Assembly: GCA_002386585.1 (NCBI GenBank)
Contig: DGIZ01000124.1
Coordinates: 1-64,000, forward strand
DNA length: 64,000 bases
Direction of reading: 5' to 3'
Source of the DNA: Brevundimonas sp. UBA4609
Lineage (GTDB): Bacteria; Pseudomonadota; Alphaproteobacteria; Caulobacterales; Caulobacteraceae
Shown here: piece by piece, positions 26,595 to 35,756 of the stretch
Numbering within the stretch: the first letter of the stretch is position 1
How the letters are laid out: each line of letters starts with the position of its first letter
The notes under the pieces: model-generated
Seen by the model: only the letters and a program-made list of their open reading frames with translations
Told to the model about the DNA's origin: nothing
The model's database searches: none
Program-made: the position numbers and the translations under genes

Positions 26595-27016
26595 CAGCGG
26601 ACCCTCCGGCCCTCGGCGTTGATGACGACTTCGCCGTCTTCCTTGGTGAAGGGCTTCAGGTCCTCAGGCGGCAGGAGGTCCAGAACCGCTTCGGACGGCC
26701 GACACAGCTTCACGCCCAGCGGCGACACGACAATGGGGCGGTTCAGCAGGATCGGGTGCGCCTCGACGGCGTCCAGCAGTTGGTCATCGTTCAGGTCGGG
26801 ATCGCCGAGGCCCAGTTCGGCAAAGGGCGTGCCCTTCTCGCGCAGGAGGCTGCGCAGCGGGACGCCGATGCGCTCGACCAGCGCCAGGATCATGGCGCGG
26901 CTGGGCGGCGTCTTCAGATACTCGACGACATGCGGCTCGATGCCGACGTGGCGGATGAGGGCCAGGGCGTTGCGCGACGTCCCGCAGGCGGGGTTGTGAT
27001 AGATGACGACGTCCAT
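26594..27016 (-). CDS. arsC: Glutaredoxin-dependent arsenate reductase (copy 2)
   Basis: This 140-residue R773-class ArsC has the catalytic Cys11 in [11 protein letters not shown] and arginines in [17 protein letters not shown] and LCRPSEAV. It is the paralogue of 2740-3162. It starts 7 bp after arsR2 and its stop overlaps the acr3 start. Confidence 0.95.
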   Translation of the reverse strand: MDVVIYHNPACGTSRNALALIRHVGIEPHVVEYLKTPPSRAMILALVERIGVPLRSLLREKGTPFAELGLGDPDLNDDQLLDAVEAHPILLNRPIVVSPLGVKLCRPSEAVLDLLPPEDLKPFTKEDGEVVINAEGRRVR

Positions 27017-27023
27017 GGGGGCC

Positions 27024-27359
27024 TCAGGTGCGGCAGGGGTTGAGTTCGGCCAACAGCGGCTCGCACAACTCGGCGCGGCCCTGGCAGCAGTCCTTCAGCA
27101 GGAACAGGACCAGCGCCTGGAGGCGATCAAGGTCGGCCCGGTAGATGATCGACCGGCTGCGACGCTCCGAACTGATCAGGCCGGCGCGGGAGAGAACCCC
27201 CAGATGCGCCGACATAGTGTTGGCTGGCACTGCCAGGGCGTCCGCGATCTCACCGGCGGGCAGGCCGTCGGGTTCATGCCGCACAAGTAGCCGGAAGGTC
27301 TCCAGACGCGTGGGCTGCGCCAGGGCGGCGAGGGCGAGGATGGCGGCTTCTGATTCCAT
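27024..27359 (-). CDS. arsR: ArsR arsenite-responsive repressor (copy 2)
   Basis: This 111-residue winged-helix repressor has a C-terminal As(III) site Cys91, Cys92, Cys99 (DCCQGRAELC). Copy 1 ends in CCD; copy 2 ends NPCRT and so lacks one of the terminal cysteines. The operator at 27361-27378 has the same core as in locus 1, so cross-regulation of the two operons is likely. Confidence 0.93.
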   Translation of the reverse strand: MESEAAILALAALAQPTRLETFRLLVRHEPDGLPAGEIADALAVPANTMSAHLGVLSRAGLISSERRSRSIIYRADLDRLQALVLFLLKDCCQGRAELCEPLLAELNPCRT

Positions 27360-27360
27360 A

Positions 27361-27378
27361 TTTCCAAGATAGTGGAAT
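27361..27378. promoter_or_regulatory. ArsR operator of ars locus 2
   Basis: TTTCCA-AGATAG-TGGAAT lies directly before arsR2. The core and even the 6-bp spacer AGATAG are identical to the operator of locus 1, with one outer base lost from the dyad. Confidence 0.7.
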
Positions 27379-27837
27379 TATTGGGGTGTGCAAGTCTGCT
27401 TTTCGGCCTGCGGTCCGATCCGAATGAAGCCAGTTGCGAATCCGGCATGAGACCGGCTGCGGGAAACCGCGCGTGCGGCTTGCGAAAAATAATTCCGCTC
27501 GGTCCGAAGTAATTCGAGGGGAGGGAGCTCGGGAATGCGTATTGGCCAGTTCGGGGTCGAGGAAGAATTTTTGCATCGCACAATGAGCTCAGACGTCATC
27601 ATTTGGCGCGTCGTAAAATAGTTACGTCCAACCCGCCCTCACCAACGAGGTGACGAGTCTGTGTCTATTGTGTGTGAAATGCGTCATCTTTTTGCGCAAT
27701 TCTGTCAAATGCGGGCATGAAATGTGACGGTTTGGCTGCCTTCATATGTATATACATGAGTTGACTCCCTCAGCTCTCAACCGGAACGTGGTCGTGCAGG
27801 ACCGGTTCGTTTGGGCCGAAACGCGAGGGGAATGACC
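27379..27837. other. Long promoter region of the TonB receptor
   Basis: This stretch of about 460 bp has no gene and is visibly richer in A+T than its surroundings (for example GCGAAAAATAATTCC and GTAAAATAGTTAC). It holds the HutC-type palindrome at 27747-27758. AGGGGA just before the tandem ATGs at 27832 and 27838 is the ribosome site of the receptor. Confidence 0.6.
27747..27758. promoter_or_regulatory. HutC-type (GntR/UTRA) operator
   Basis: The 12-bp perfect palindrome ATGTATATACAT contains TGTATATACA, the core recognised by HutC-family GntR repressors. It lies 80 bp before the receptor start. A HutC-like repressor gene (32160-32885) is in the same cluster. Confidence 0.65.
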
Positions 27838-30528
27838 ATGAACCGCATGAAAAAGAGGCTCTTGTTCGCAGGTGCGGCAATCACCGCCGCCATGTGCGGA
27901 ATGCCCGCAGCCGCGCAGGAAGCCGAGACGACCAGCGTCGGCGAAATCGTCGTCACGGGCAGCCGGATCAAGCGCCAGGACATCAGCGGGGTCGGTCCCG
28001 CTACGGTCGTCACCGGCGAGGATATCGAGCGCACGGGGATCACGAACGTGGAGGCGCTGCTGCAGCGGCTGCCGTCGTCCGCAGGGGCCGCAGGCAACCA
28101 GACGAACTCCTACTGGACCGGCAACGGCTATGGCACGGCGCAGGTCAACCTGCGCGGCCTCGGCATCAATCGGACCCTGACGCTGATCAACGGCCGGCGG
28201 ATCGTCAACGGCGGCACCGGCGCGAACAGCGCGCCGGATCTGAATATGATCCCGACCGCCATCATCGGCCGCATGGACGTGCTGAAGGATGGCGCCTCGG
28301 CCATCTACGGCGCCGACGCCGTCGCGGGCGTGGTCAACATCGTCACCATCAACGATTTCGAGGGCCTCAAGCTCTCAAGCAAGTATGGCGTCACGGACGA
28401 AGGTGACGGCCAGGACCTCTCCTTCGACCTGTTGTGGGGTATGCGGGGCGACCGCGGCGGCGTCACCGCCGCCCTGACCTATCAGAAGACGGAGGCCGTC
28501 AACCTGGCGAGCCGCGCCCCCTGCGGTCTGGGCGAGATCGACGGAAAGCTGGCCTGCGTCGCCAGCGCCACGACGCTCGGGGGCCGAGCCGTGCTGCCTA
28601 ACGGCCAGCAGATCAACTTCAACCAGATCCCGGGCGGCGACGGAAATTTCTTCGAGCCCTACAACGCCGCCAAGCACAACTATAACGGCAACCCCTTCCT
28701 CAACGCCGTGTCGCCGATCGAGCGCCTCAGCACGGCCATCCTGGCCGACTACCAGCTGACGGACACCGTCAGCCTGTTCGGCGAGGTCTTCTTCACCCAC
28801 AGGGAAAGCAACCAGCTCGCAGCGCCGGGCGCCCTGCGGAACCTGAAGATCGCGGCGACCCACCCGACCAACCCGACGGGTCAGGACATCACCCTCATCG
28901 CGCGGCGTCTTGCCGAACCGGGACCGCGTCACTTCTTCCAGGAGACCGACACCTATCGGTTCGTCGGCGGCGCCCGGGGCGCCATCGCCGGCGACTGGAC
29001 CTGGGAAGCCGCCGTCAACTGGGGTCGCAACACCGGCGTCGACGGGATGACCAATATCGCCAACCTGCAGCGGGTGGGCGAAACCCTGAACACCGCCGTC
29101 TGCAGCAACGCGGCGGGCGCGGCCATACCCTGCGGCGACTATCTGGGCGCCGGCGATCTCAGCCAGGAGGCTCTGGACTATATCCTCTTCACCTCGCGCG
29201 ACACCGGGGGCAACGAGCAGCGCAGCTTGACGCTCGACGTCACCGGCACCGTGCTCCAGCTCCCGGCCGGCCCGCTCGCCGCGGCCGCTGGTCTCGTCTA
29301 CCGTGAGGAAAAGGGCTGGCGCGATCCTGACGCCCTGACCGTTCTGGGCATCGCCAACACCAACCAGCAGGACCCCATCGCCGGCGAGACCCAGGCCAAG
29401 GAAGCCTATGTCGAACTGTCCGCGCCGCTCCTGTCCGACCTGCCTTTCATTCAGAGGCTCGAGCTCGACGCGGCCGTCCGCTATTCGGACTATGACCTGT
29501 TCGGCGGCAACACCACCTACAAGCTGGGCCTGAACTGGAGCGTCTTCGACAGCCTGCGCCTGCGGGCCACCTTCGGCACAGGCTTCCGGATTCCGAGCGT
29601 TCCCGAGCTCTTCGGCGGCGTTGCAGAGGGCAATCTGACGACGACTGATCCGTGCAGCCGCTACAGCACCAGCGGCAACGCGACGCTGATCGCCAACTGC
29701 CAGGCTTCGGGCGTGCCGGCCGGCTATGTGCAACTCGGCAACACGGTCCTGACCACGGTCGGCGGCAATCAGAAGCTCTCGCCCGAAACGGCCGAGACCC
29801 TCACCCTGGGTCTGGTCTGGCAACCTGAGCAGGTCAAAGGCCTGTCCCTGACGGTCGACTATTTCGACATCAAGGTCGAGGACGCGATCCGCTCCATCCC
29901 CGGCTCCACCAAGCTGGCCATCTGCTACGCCTCGCCTGGGATGAACCACCCCTTCTGCGGCCCGAACAACTTCACCCGCAGTCCTCTCACCGGCGAAGTG
30001 AACTTCCTCTCGGCCCAGCCGACCAACGCCGGTCTGGAAACCATGAAGGGCGTCGACATCGGCGCGCGTTACGCCTTCGACCTCGGTGATCGCCGCGCCA
30101 GCCTCGACTGGAACACCACCTACCTCGGCGAATATGTCGTCACGCCCTTCCTGGGCGCCGACCCGATCATCTTCGACGGCCATATCGGCGGCGGCAACGG
30201 CGGCTATCCCCACTGGCGGTCGAACGTCAGCGCCTCGGTTGTCGATGACCGCTGGACGGCGACCTATTCCGTGCAGTTGATCGGCAAGGCCACGGACTTC
30301 AATGCCGCGCCGGGCGACATCGGCTATGAGACGCCGAACCTCTTCTACCACAACGCCCAGTTCGCCTATCGTCTGGGTGAGAAGGCCGACATCGCCTTCG
30401 GCATCGACAACCTCTTCGACAAGAAGGCGCCGTTTATCCAGAGCTGGACCGACGGCAATACCGACACCATGACCTACGACCTGCTTGGCCGCCGCGGCTA
30501 CGTCCGCCTGACCTATCAGTTCAACTAG
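27838..30528 (+). CDS. TonB-dependent outer-membrane receptor (HutC-linked)
   Basis: This receptor of about 896 residues takes up a small ligand through the outer membrane with TonB energy. It has a signal peptide (to PAAAQE), then a plug domain: VVTGSRIKRQDISG, LRGLGINRTLTLINGRRIV and VLKDGASAIYGADAVAGVVNI. A 22-strand-type barrel ends in an aromatic-rich strand (VRLTYQFN). The ATG at 27838 has AGGGGA at proper spacing; the ATG six bases earlier is too close. The ligand is unknown. Its neighbours are two PepSY membrane proteins, a HutC-type repressor and a ferredoxin reductase, which suggests a histidine-related or metal-histidine ligand. Confidence 0.9.
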   Translation: MNRMKKRLLFAGAAITAAMCGMPAAAQEAETTSVGEIVVTGSRIKRQDISGVGPATVVTGEDIERTGITNVEALLQRLPSSAGAAGNQTNSYWTGNGYGTAQVNLRGLGINRTLTLINGRRIVNGGTGANSAPDLNMIPTAIIGRMDVLKDGASAIYGADAVAGVVNIVTINDFEGLKLSSKYGVTDEGDGQDLSFDLLWGMRGDRGGVTAALTYQKTEAVNLASRAPCGLGEIDGKLACVASATTLGGRAVLPNGQQINFNQIPGGDGNFFEPYNAAKHNYNGNPFLNAVSPIERLSTAILADYQLTDTVSLFGEVFFTHRESNQLAAPGALRNLKIAATHPTNPTGQDITLIARRLAEPGPRHFFQETDTYRFVGGARGAIAGDWTWEAAVNWGRNTGVDGMTNIANLQRVGETLNTAVCSNAAGAAIPCGDYLGAGDLSQEALDYILFTSRDTGGNEQRSLTLDVTGTVLQLPAGPLAAAAGLVYREEKGWRDPDALTVLGIANTNQQDPIAGETQAKEAYVELSAPLLSDLPFIQRLELDAAVRYSDYDLFGGNTTYKLGLNWSVFDSLRLRATFGTGFRIPSVPELFGGVAEGNLTTTDPCSRYSTSGNATLIANCQASGVPAGYVQLGNTVLTTVGGNQKLSPETAETLTLGLVWQPEQVKGLSLTVDYFDIKVEDAIRSIPGSTKLAICYASPGMNHPFCGPNNFTRSPLTGEVNFLSAQPTNAGLETMKGVDIGARYAFDLGDRRASLDWNTTYLGEYVVTPFLGADPIIFDGHIGGGNGGYPHWRSNVSASVVDDRWTATYSVQLIGKATDFNAAPGDIGYETPNLFYHNAQFAYRLGEKADIAFGIDNLFDKKAPFIQSWTDGNTDTMTYDLLGRRGYVRLTYQFN

Positions 30529-30544
30529 CCTCAACTCCAAGAAG

Positions 30545-30580
30545 CGCCGGGCGCCCGCCTGTTCCTTTCGCCCGGCGTTT
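30545..30580 (+). terminator. Hairpin after the TonB receptor gene
   Basis: A perfect 9-bp stem CGCCGGGCG / CGCCCGGCG with a 15-nt loop is followed by TTTCC, 17 bp after the receptor stop. It may attenuate transcription into the PepSY genes. Confidence 0.6.
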
Positions 30581-30607
30581 CCACGTCCCCCAATCAGTGA
30601 GTATCAA

Positions 30608-31318
30608 ATGGTGCGCTGGCCTTCCGTAGCGCGAAAAGCCCACAAGTGGCTTTCGCTGATCATCGGCGTTCAGGCCTTGTTCTGGGTCGTGAGCGGCCTC
30701 TACATGACCGCCGTCCATATCGACATCATCCATGGCGATCATCTCGTGCGCACACCCGTCGCCGAGCCGATTTCCATGGTCGGCCTGGTCGATCCTGCGG
30801 TCATTCTGAAAACCGCCGGCGGCGCTCAGAGCCTGCGTCTCGACCAGCAGCTGGGACAGCCTGTCTATATCGTCAGCCAGAAAGAAGGCCGGTCCCTGTT
30901 CGACGCCCGGTCCGGTGAGAAGCTGCCCCTGATCGACGAAGCCGGCGCACGTCAGCGCGCCGAGCAAATCTACGCCGGCGACGGCGGCGTTCGCGAGATG
31001 GAGCTGCTCTACGAAATCCCCGGCGAGATCAGGGGACGTCCGGCGCCGATCTGGCGGGTGCAGTTCGAAGGCCTGTGGCGGCCCACCCTCTATATTGCGC
31101 CCCAGACCGGCGAACTGGTGGCCAAGCGCCACGACCTGTGGCGCACCTTCGACTTCGTCTGGATGTTCCACATCATGGATTATGAGACCCGCGACAACGT
31201 CAACAACCTCCTGCTCAAGATCGCGACCTGGATGATGGTTGTGACCTCCCTCACCGGGGCCTGGCTCCTGCTCTACAGCTTCCGCCGCAAGCGCCGCGTG
31301 CGCAAAGCCGCAGCGTGA
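30608..31318 (+). CDS. PepSY-associated membrane protein 1
   Basis: This 236-residue inner-membrane protein has one N-terminal helix (HKWLSLIIGVQALFWVVSG), a periplasmic PepSY-like domain and a C-terminal helix with a basic tail (RRKRRVRK). The conserved His residues in HKW and in WMFHIMDYETRDN could bind haem, as in PiuB/FsrB-like reductases. It is paralogous to the next gene. Such proteins accompany TonB receptors for metal complexes and may reduce the imported metal. Confidence 0.78.
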   Translation: MVRWPSVARKAHKWLSLIIGVQALFWVVSGLYMTAVHIDIIHGDHLVRTPVAEPISMVGLVDPAVILKTAGGAQSLRLDQQLGQPVYIVSQKEGRSLFDARSGEKLPLIDEAGARQRAEQIYAGDGGVREMELLYEIPGEIRGRPAPIWRVQFEGLWRPTLYIAPQTGELVAKRHDLWRTFDFVWMFHIMDYETRDNVNNLLLKIATWMMVVTSLTGAWLLLYSFRRKRRVRKAAA

Positions 31319-31328
31319 GGATCATCAG

Positions 31329-32048
31329 ATGTTTCTAATCCGCAGACTGCACAAATGGTTCGGCCTGGTTCTGGGCCTTCAGTTCCTGCTCTGGTCCATC
31401 AGCGGCGCCGCCATGGCGCTGATCGATCACCGCAAGGTGGCCGGCGAAGAGTCCATCGTCCACTCTACGCCGTCGCCCACGCCCGCTGGGGTGCTGTCGC
31501 TGGCTCAGGTCGCCCAAGCGGTGGGGCAGCCGATCTCCCAGATCGAGCTGCGTCCCTTGCAAGACGCCTGGGTTTACGCCGCCACGACGCCCAGCGGCGT
31601 CCAACTGGTCGACCCCGTGGACGGTCGCCGCATCGTCATCGACGACGCCCGCGCCAAGACGCTGGCCGTCGCAGCCTTCAACGGCACAGCGCCGGTGACC
31701 TCCGTGTCGCGGGTCGATAAGCCCACGCTTGAGACGCGCGATTTCGCGCTTCCGGCCTGGCGGGTCGAGTTCGCGGACAAGGAGAAGACGACCCTGATCC
31801 TGAACGCCGTCACCGGCGAAGTCGCCGGCGCCAAGACCAACACCTGGCGGCTCTGGGACTTCTTCTGGATGATCCACATCATGGACTACACGGATCGCCA
31901 GAGCTTCAACCATCCGCTGATCATCATCATCGCCACGGGGTGTCTGTGGCTGGCCCTGAGCGGTTTCATCATGTTGTTCAGCGCCTTCCGACGCCAGGAT
32001 TTCGCCTATATCCATGACGGGATCGAATGGCTGCAGCGCCGCCGTTGA
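31329..32048 (+). CDS. PepSY-associated membrane protein 2
   Basis: This 239-residue paralogue of the previous protein has the same order: LHKWFGLVLGLQFLLWSISG helix, PepSY-like domain, then FFWMIHIMDYTDRQSFNHPL and a last helix. It starts 10 bp after the previous stop, so the pair is one operon and probably one complex. A strong hairpin follows. Confidence 0.78.
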   Translation: MFLIRRLHKWFGLVLGLQFLLWSISGAAMALIDHRKVAGEESIVHSTPSPTPAGVLSLAQVAQAVGQPISQIELRPLQDAWVYAATTPSGVQLVDPVDGRRIVIDDARAKTLAVAAFNGTAPVTSVSRVDKPTLETRDFALPAWRVEFADKEKTTLILNAVTGEVAGAKTNTWRLWDFFWMIHIMDYTDRQSFNHPLIIIIATGCLWLALSGFIMLFSAFRRQDFAYIHDGIEWLQRRR

Positions 32049-32052
32049 GACT

Positions 32053-32085
32053 GCGCCGGGGCGTTCTGCGCCCCGGCGCCTTCCT
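32053..32085 (+). terminator. Intrinsic-type terminator after the PepSY pair
   Basis: A perfect 11-bp stem GCGCCGGGGCG / CGCCCCGGCGC has a 5-nt loop TTCTG and is followed by CTTCCTGTT. It separates the PepSY genes from the repressor gene. Confidence 0.7.
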
Positions 32086-32105
32086 GTTGGATTGGCGGCC
32101 AATGC

Positions 32106-32127
32106 GGGCCAAGCTGAAGCTTGGCCC
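32106..32127. repeat. Inverted repeat upstream of the HutC-like gene
   Basis: GGGCCAAGCT, two bases, then AGCTTGGCCC: a perfect 10-bp inverted repeat 33 bp before the repressor start. It could be an operator or a small hairpin. It does not match the HutC palindrome. Confidence 0.5.
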
Positions 32128-32159
32128 GATTAACGGACATGACGGGGAGGAACGACTCC

Positions 32160-32885
32160 ATGGATCTCACGCTCCACCGACGCATCCGCTCCGACATCGC
32201 CGACCGCATCCTGTCGGGCGAATGGTCGCCCGGGTTCCGCATCCCCTTCGAGCATGAGCTGATGGAGGAGTATGGTTGTTCGCGCATGACCGTGAACAAG
32301 GCCCTCGCGCCGCTGGCGGAACGGGGCATGATCATACGCCGTCGACGCTTCGGGTCCTTTGTGGCGCGGCCGCGGATACATTCCTTCGTGCTGGATATCC
32401 CGGACATACAGGCCGAGATTCTCAATCGCGGCGAACCCTATGATTTCGAACTCCTGTCCCGGAAGGTCCGGGCCGCGCACAAGCGGGACGCGGAAGAACT
32501 TGCACTCGCCGCATCCGGCGAGGTGATCGAGTTGCGCTGCCTCCACCGCAGCAGCGGTCGTCCTTTCGCGCTCGAGGAACGGTTGATCAGCCTGGCCTCC
32601 GTGCCTCAGGCTCGAGACGCCGATTTTTCCGGGGTTCCGCCCGGCACATGGCTGCTGGAGCGCGTTCCCTGGACGGAAGCCGAGCACAGAATCCGAGCCG
32701 TGAACGTGTCCCGCGCAACCGCGCTGACCCTAGGGATCGATCCTGCTGCGGCCTGCCTTTCCCTCGAACGCCGGACGTGGCGGCGAGCGGAGCGCATCAC
32801 CTTCGTTCGACTGACCTTTCCAGGGGAAGCCTATGATCTCGGAGCGCGGTTCGCGCCCTCGGACCCTGCAGAGGCTTCGGACTAG
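32160..32885 (+). CDS. HutC-like GntR-family repressor
   Basis: This 241-residue regulator has an N-terminal winged helix (RIRSDIADRILSGEWSPGFRIPFEHELMEEYGCSR-type GntR motif) and a C-terminal UTRA ligand domain ending LSLERRTWRRAERITFVRLTF and LGARF. These features match HutC histidine-utilisation repressors, whose inducer is urocanate. No hut catabolic gene is in the window. A HutC-type palindrome precedes the TonB receptor at the start of the cluster. The start at 32160 has GGGGAGG upstream. Confidence 0.85.
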   Translation: MDLTLHRRIRSDIADRILSGEWSPGFRIPFEHELMEEYGCSRMTVNKALAPLAERGMIIRRRRFGSFVARPRIHSFVLDIPDIQAEILNRGEPYDFELLSRKVRAAHKRDAEELALAASGEVIELRCLHRSSGRPFALEERLISLASVPQARDADFSGVPPGTWLLERVPWTEAEHRIRAVNVSRATALTLGIDPAAACLSLERRTWRRAERITFVRLTFPGEAYDLGARFAPSDPAEASD

Positions 32886-33044
32886 GACGCCGACCCGGGC
32901 TCGACCGAGCCCTGGGCCTCTTGTTCCAGGAGATGGCGGCCCTGGCGGACGGACGGCGCGAGGCGGAGCCCTGCGCCATTTACAAAATTCGCTGCGACGG
33001 ACGTCGCTTCTGACGAAAATGTGGAATCAGGAAGCAGGGGCTCA

Positions 33045-34271
33045 ATGTCTGCAAACTCGACCAGGGTTCTGATTATCGGCGCGGGACACGCGGGGGGCTC
33101 GGCGGCGGCGCTGCTGAGGCAGTATGGCTTTGCGGGCGAGATCGTCCTGGCGGGCGAGGAGGCGGCGGCGCCCTATCAGCGACCGCCCTTGTCCAAGGCC
33201 TGGCTGAAGGGGGAGGCGGGTCTGGAGGACCTGCTGCTGCGCCCCGAGAGCTTCTACGCCGAGCAGCAGATCGACCTGCGCACCGGCGTCACCGCGACCG
33301 CCATCGACGCGGGAGCCAAGGCGGTGACCTTCGCTGACGGCGTGGTCGAAGCCTACGACGTGCTGATCCTGGCCACGGGCTCGATGGCGCGCAAGCTGGC
33401 CATCCCCGGAGCCGACCGCCCCGACCTCATGGAACTGCGCACGCTGAACGACGCCGAACGACTGAAATCTGCGCTCGCCCCCGGCAAGCGTCTGGCCGTG
33501 GTCGGCGGCGGCTATGTCGGGCTGGAGGCGGCAGCCTCGGCCCGCGCCCTCGGCGCCGAGGCGGTGGTGATCGAGCGCATGGACCGGGTGCTGGCGCGCG
33601 TGGCGTCGGAAACCCTGTCCGCCTTCTTCACCGACTATCACCGGGCGCGCGGCGTCGAGATTCTGACCGGCGCCGAGGTGTCGGGCTTTGAGGGCGGCGG
33701 CGTTCGCCCCGAAGGCGTCCGGCTGGCGGACGGAACCCTGATCGCTGCGGACGCGGTTCTGGTCGGCGTCGGCGCCCTGGCGCGCGAAGCCCTGGCGCGA
33801 ACGGCGGGTCTGCCTTGTGAGAACGGCGTGGTCGTAGATGAGAACGCCCGCACGGCGGATCCCTCAATCTACGCCATCGGCGACGTCACCCATCGGCCCA
33901 TCCCGGTCCACGGCGGGCGGATGCATCGGCTGGAAAGCGTTCCGAACTCCCTGGAACAGGCCAAGCAGGCCGCCGCCGCCATCGTCGGCCGAGCGCCCCC
34001 GGCGGCCGAAGTGCCCTGGTTCTGGTCGGACCAGTATGACGTCAAGCTTCAGATCGCCGGCCTTCCGTTTGACGCCGACCATCAGGTGGTGCGTGGCGAT
34101 CCGGCCAGCGGCGCTTTCGCCGTCTTCCACCTGAATGGCGACCGCATCGTTTGCGTCGAAGCGGTCAACGCCCCGGCCGATTTCATGGGCGGACGGCTGC
34201 TGATCGGCAAGGCGACGCCAGTGGATCCGGTCCTGCTGGCGGACCCCTCTGTTTCGATGAAGAGCGTCTGA
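33045..34271 (+). CDS. FAD-dependent ferredoxin/rubredoxin reductase
   Basis: This 408-residue flavoprotein of the ferredoxin--NAD(P)+ reductase type (ThcD/FdrA-like) moves electrons from NAD(P)H to a ferredoxin. It has the FAD motif VLIIGAGHAGGSAA, the PYQRPPLSKAWL segment, LATGSMARKL, the NAD motif VVGGGYVGLEAA, and the FAD-ribityl motif YAIGDVTHRP. The C-terminal region with WFWSDQYDVKLQIAG is typical of this family. The start at 33045 is chosen to match the family N-terminus. It lies 159 bp after the repressor gene in the same direction. It may feed the PepSY proteins. Confidence 0.85.
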   Translation: MSANSTRVLIIGAGHAGGSAAALLRQYGFAGEIVLAGEEAAAPYQRPPLSKAWLKGEAGLEDLLLRPESFYAEQQIDLRTGVTATAIDAGAKAVTFADGVVEAYDVLILATGSMARKLAIPGADRPDLMELRTLNDAERLKSALAPGKRLAVVGGGYVGLEAAASARALGAEAVVIERMDRVLARVASETLSAFFTDYHRARGVEILTGAEVSGFEGGGVRPEGVRLADGTLIAADAVLVGVGALAREALARTAGLPCENGVVVDENARTADPSIYAIGDVTHRPIPVHGGRMHRLESVPNSLEQAKQAAAAIVGRAPPAAEVPWFWSDQYDVKLQIAGLPFDADHQVVRGDPASGAFAVFHLNGDRIVCVEAVNAPADFMGGRLLIGKATPVDPVLLADPSVSMKSV

Positions 34272-34325
34272 TCCGGCGCGCAGCAGCCGATAGCCGTCGC
34301 AGCGGGAAGCATCGCGTCTTGGCCC

Positions 34326-35756
34326 TCAACCGGCGCAGCAAGAGAGTTTGGCGACGTCCTTGTTGAACGTCAGCGCCGCCAGTTTCAGGCCCTCGACGGT
34401 CGTGAGATAGGGGAAGATCGTGTCGCCCAACTGCTCCACCGTCATTCCGCACTTGATGGCCACCGCTGCGGTCTGGATGCTGTCGGCCCCTTCCGGAGCA
34501 AGAATGTGCGCGCCGAGGAGCCGCCGCGTGCCGCGATCCGCCACCAGCTTGATGAGCCCGCGCGTGTCTCTGGCCGCGAGCGCGCGCGGGACGTGATCCA
34601 GGGTGATCATCGAGGTTTGGACATCATGCCCGGCCGCCCGTGCGGCGGCTTCCGTGAGCCCGACCGTCGCCACCTGGGGATCGGTGAACACGACCGCCGG
34701 CATGGCGCTGTTGTCGTAGGACAGACTGTCGCCGTTGAGCGCGTTTCGAGCGGCGAGCCTGGCACCGTAGGCCGCCATATAGACGAACTGGTCACGCCCG
34801 GTGACGTCACCGACGGCGTAGACGCCGGGGCGGGTCGTGCGCATCCGGTCGTCCACGACGATTCCTCCGTTTTCGGAGACGCTGACCCCCGACTCGGCAA
34901 GACCCAGGCCGTCCGAGTTGGCGATCCGGCCTGTCGTCATGAGCACGCGCTCGGCGGTGAGCACCCTCCGGCTGTCGCCCTGCGTAAGGGTGAGCGACAC
35001 GTCCGTTTCCGAATGGGCGATAGCCTCGTAGGTCGCCCCGACAACCACGGTGACGCCCTCGTCTGAGAGGTAGCGTTGCAGCGCCTCGCTGATCTCGGGT
35101 TCACCTTCCGGCAACAGACGTGACCGGCACACGAGCGTGACCTGCACGCCGGCCCGGCTGAACATCTGAGCCAATTCCGCGCCTATGTATCCACCACCGA
35201 TCACCAGCAAGGACTGCGGCAGCGCCTCCAGTTCGAGCGCGGTCGTGCTGGTCAGATAGGGGACAGTGTCGATCCCAGCGATCGCCGGAATCGCCGGTCG
35301 CGATCCCGTCGCGATGATCACCTTGTCGGTGGTGAGCCGGACATCGCCGACCTCCACGCCGCCCAAGACGAGCCTGGCTGCGCCTTCGTGGTAGGCGATG
35401 GCGTCGTAGCCTTGCAGGACATCTTCGTATTTGGCCTGACGCAGAGCGTTCACCAGTTGGTCCTTCTGGCGGATCACCTCGGACCAGGCGCTGATTTCAG
35501 CAGTGGCTCTCACGCCGTCGAAACGGCTTGCGGCCCGCGCCTGGTGCAGGGGCTCCACCGCGCGGATCAACGCTTTCGACGGCACGCAGCCTATGTTCAC
35601 GCAGGTCCCGCCAATCGTTCCGGCGCCGACGAGCGCTACCCGCGCTCCCTCTTCGGCTGCCGTAATGGCGGCGGAGAAGCCGGCTGAGCCAGCGCCGATC
35701 ACGACCAGATCATAGGTCTCTGCGGCGTTCCGGGAGAGAGGGCGACAGTCACTCAT
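34326..35756 (-). CDS. merA: Mercuric reductase without N-terminal HMA domain
   Basis: This 476-residue flavoenzyme reduces Hg(II) to volatile Hg(0) with NADPH. It has an FAD motif (VVIGAGSAGFSAA), the redox-active GGTCVNIGCVPSK, an NADPH motif (VIGGGYIGAELA) and the C-terminal Cys pair in LSCCAG that delivers Hg(II). The NmerA HMA domain of Tn501-type enzymes is absent. The start at 35756 is preferred over a TTG six codons upstream. It follows merT and merP in a leftward operon. Confidence 0.94.
   Translation of the reverse strand: MSDCRPLSRNAAETYDLVVIGAGSAGFSAAITAAEEGARVALVGAGTIGGTCVNIGCVPSKALIRAVEPLHQARAASRFDGVRATAEISAWSEVIRQKDQLVNALRQAKYEDVLQGYDAIAYHEGAARLVLGGVEVGDVRLTTDKVIIATGSRPAIPAIAGIDTVPYLTSTTALELEALPQSLLVIGGGYIGAELAQMFSRAGVQVTLVCRSRLLPEGEPEISEALQRYLSDEGVTVVVGATYEAIAHSETDVSLTLTQGDSRRVLTAERVLMTTGRIANSDGLGLAESGVSVSENGGIVVDDRMRTTRPGVYAVGDVTGRDQFVYMAAYGARLAARNALNGDSLSYDNSAMPAVVFTDPQVATVGLTEAAARAAGHDVQTSMITLDHVPRALAARDTRGLIKLVADRGTRRLLGAHILAPEGADSIQTAAVAIKCGMTVEQLGDTIFPYLTTVEGLKLAALTFNKDVAKLSCCAG

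Noticed and set aside
28375-30540. A 721-codon open frame on the minus strand under the TonB receptor.
   Set aside because: It is a reverse-frame shadow of a receptor with a complete signal peptide, plug and barrel end.
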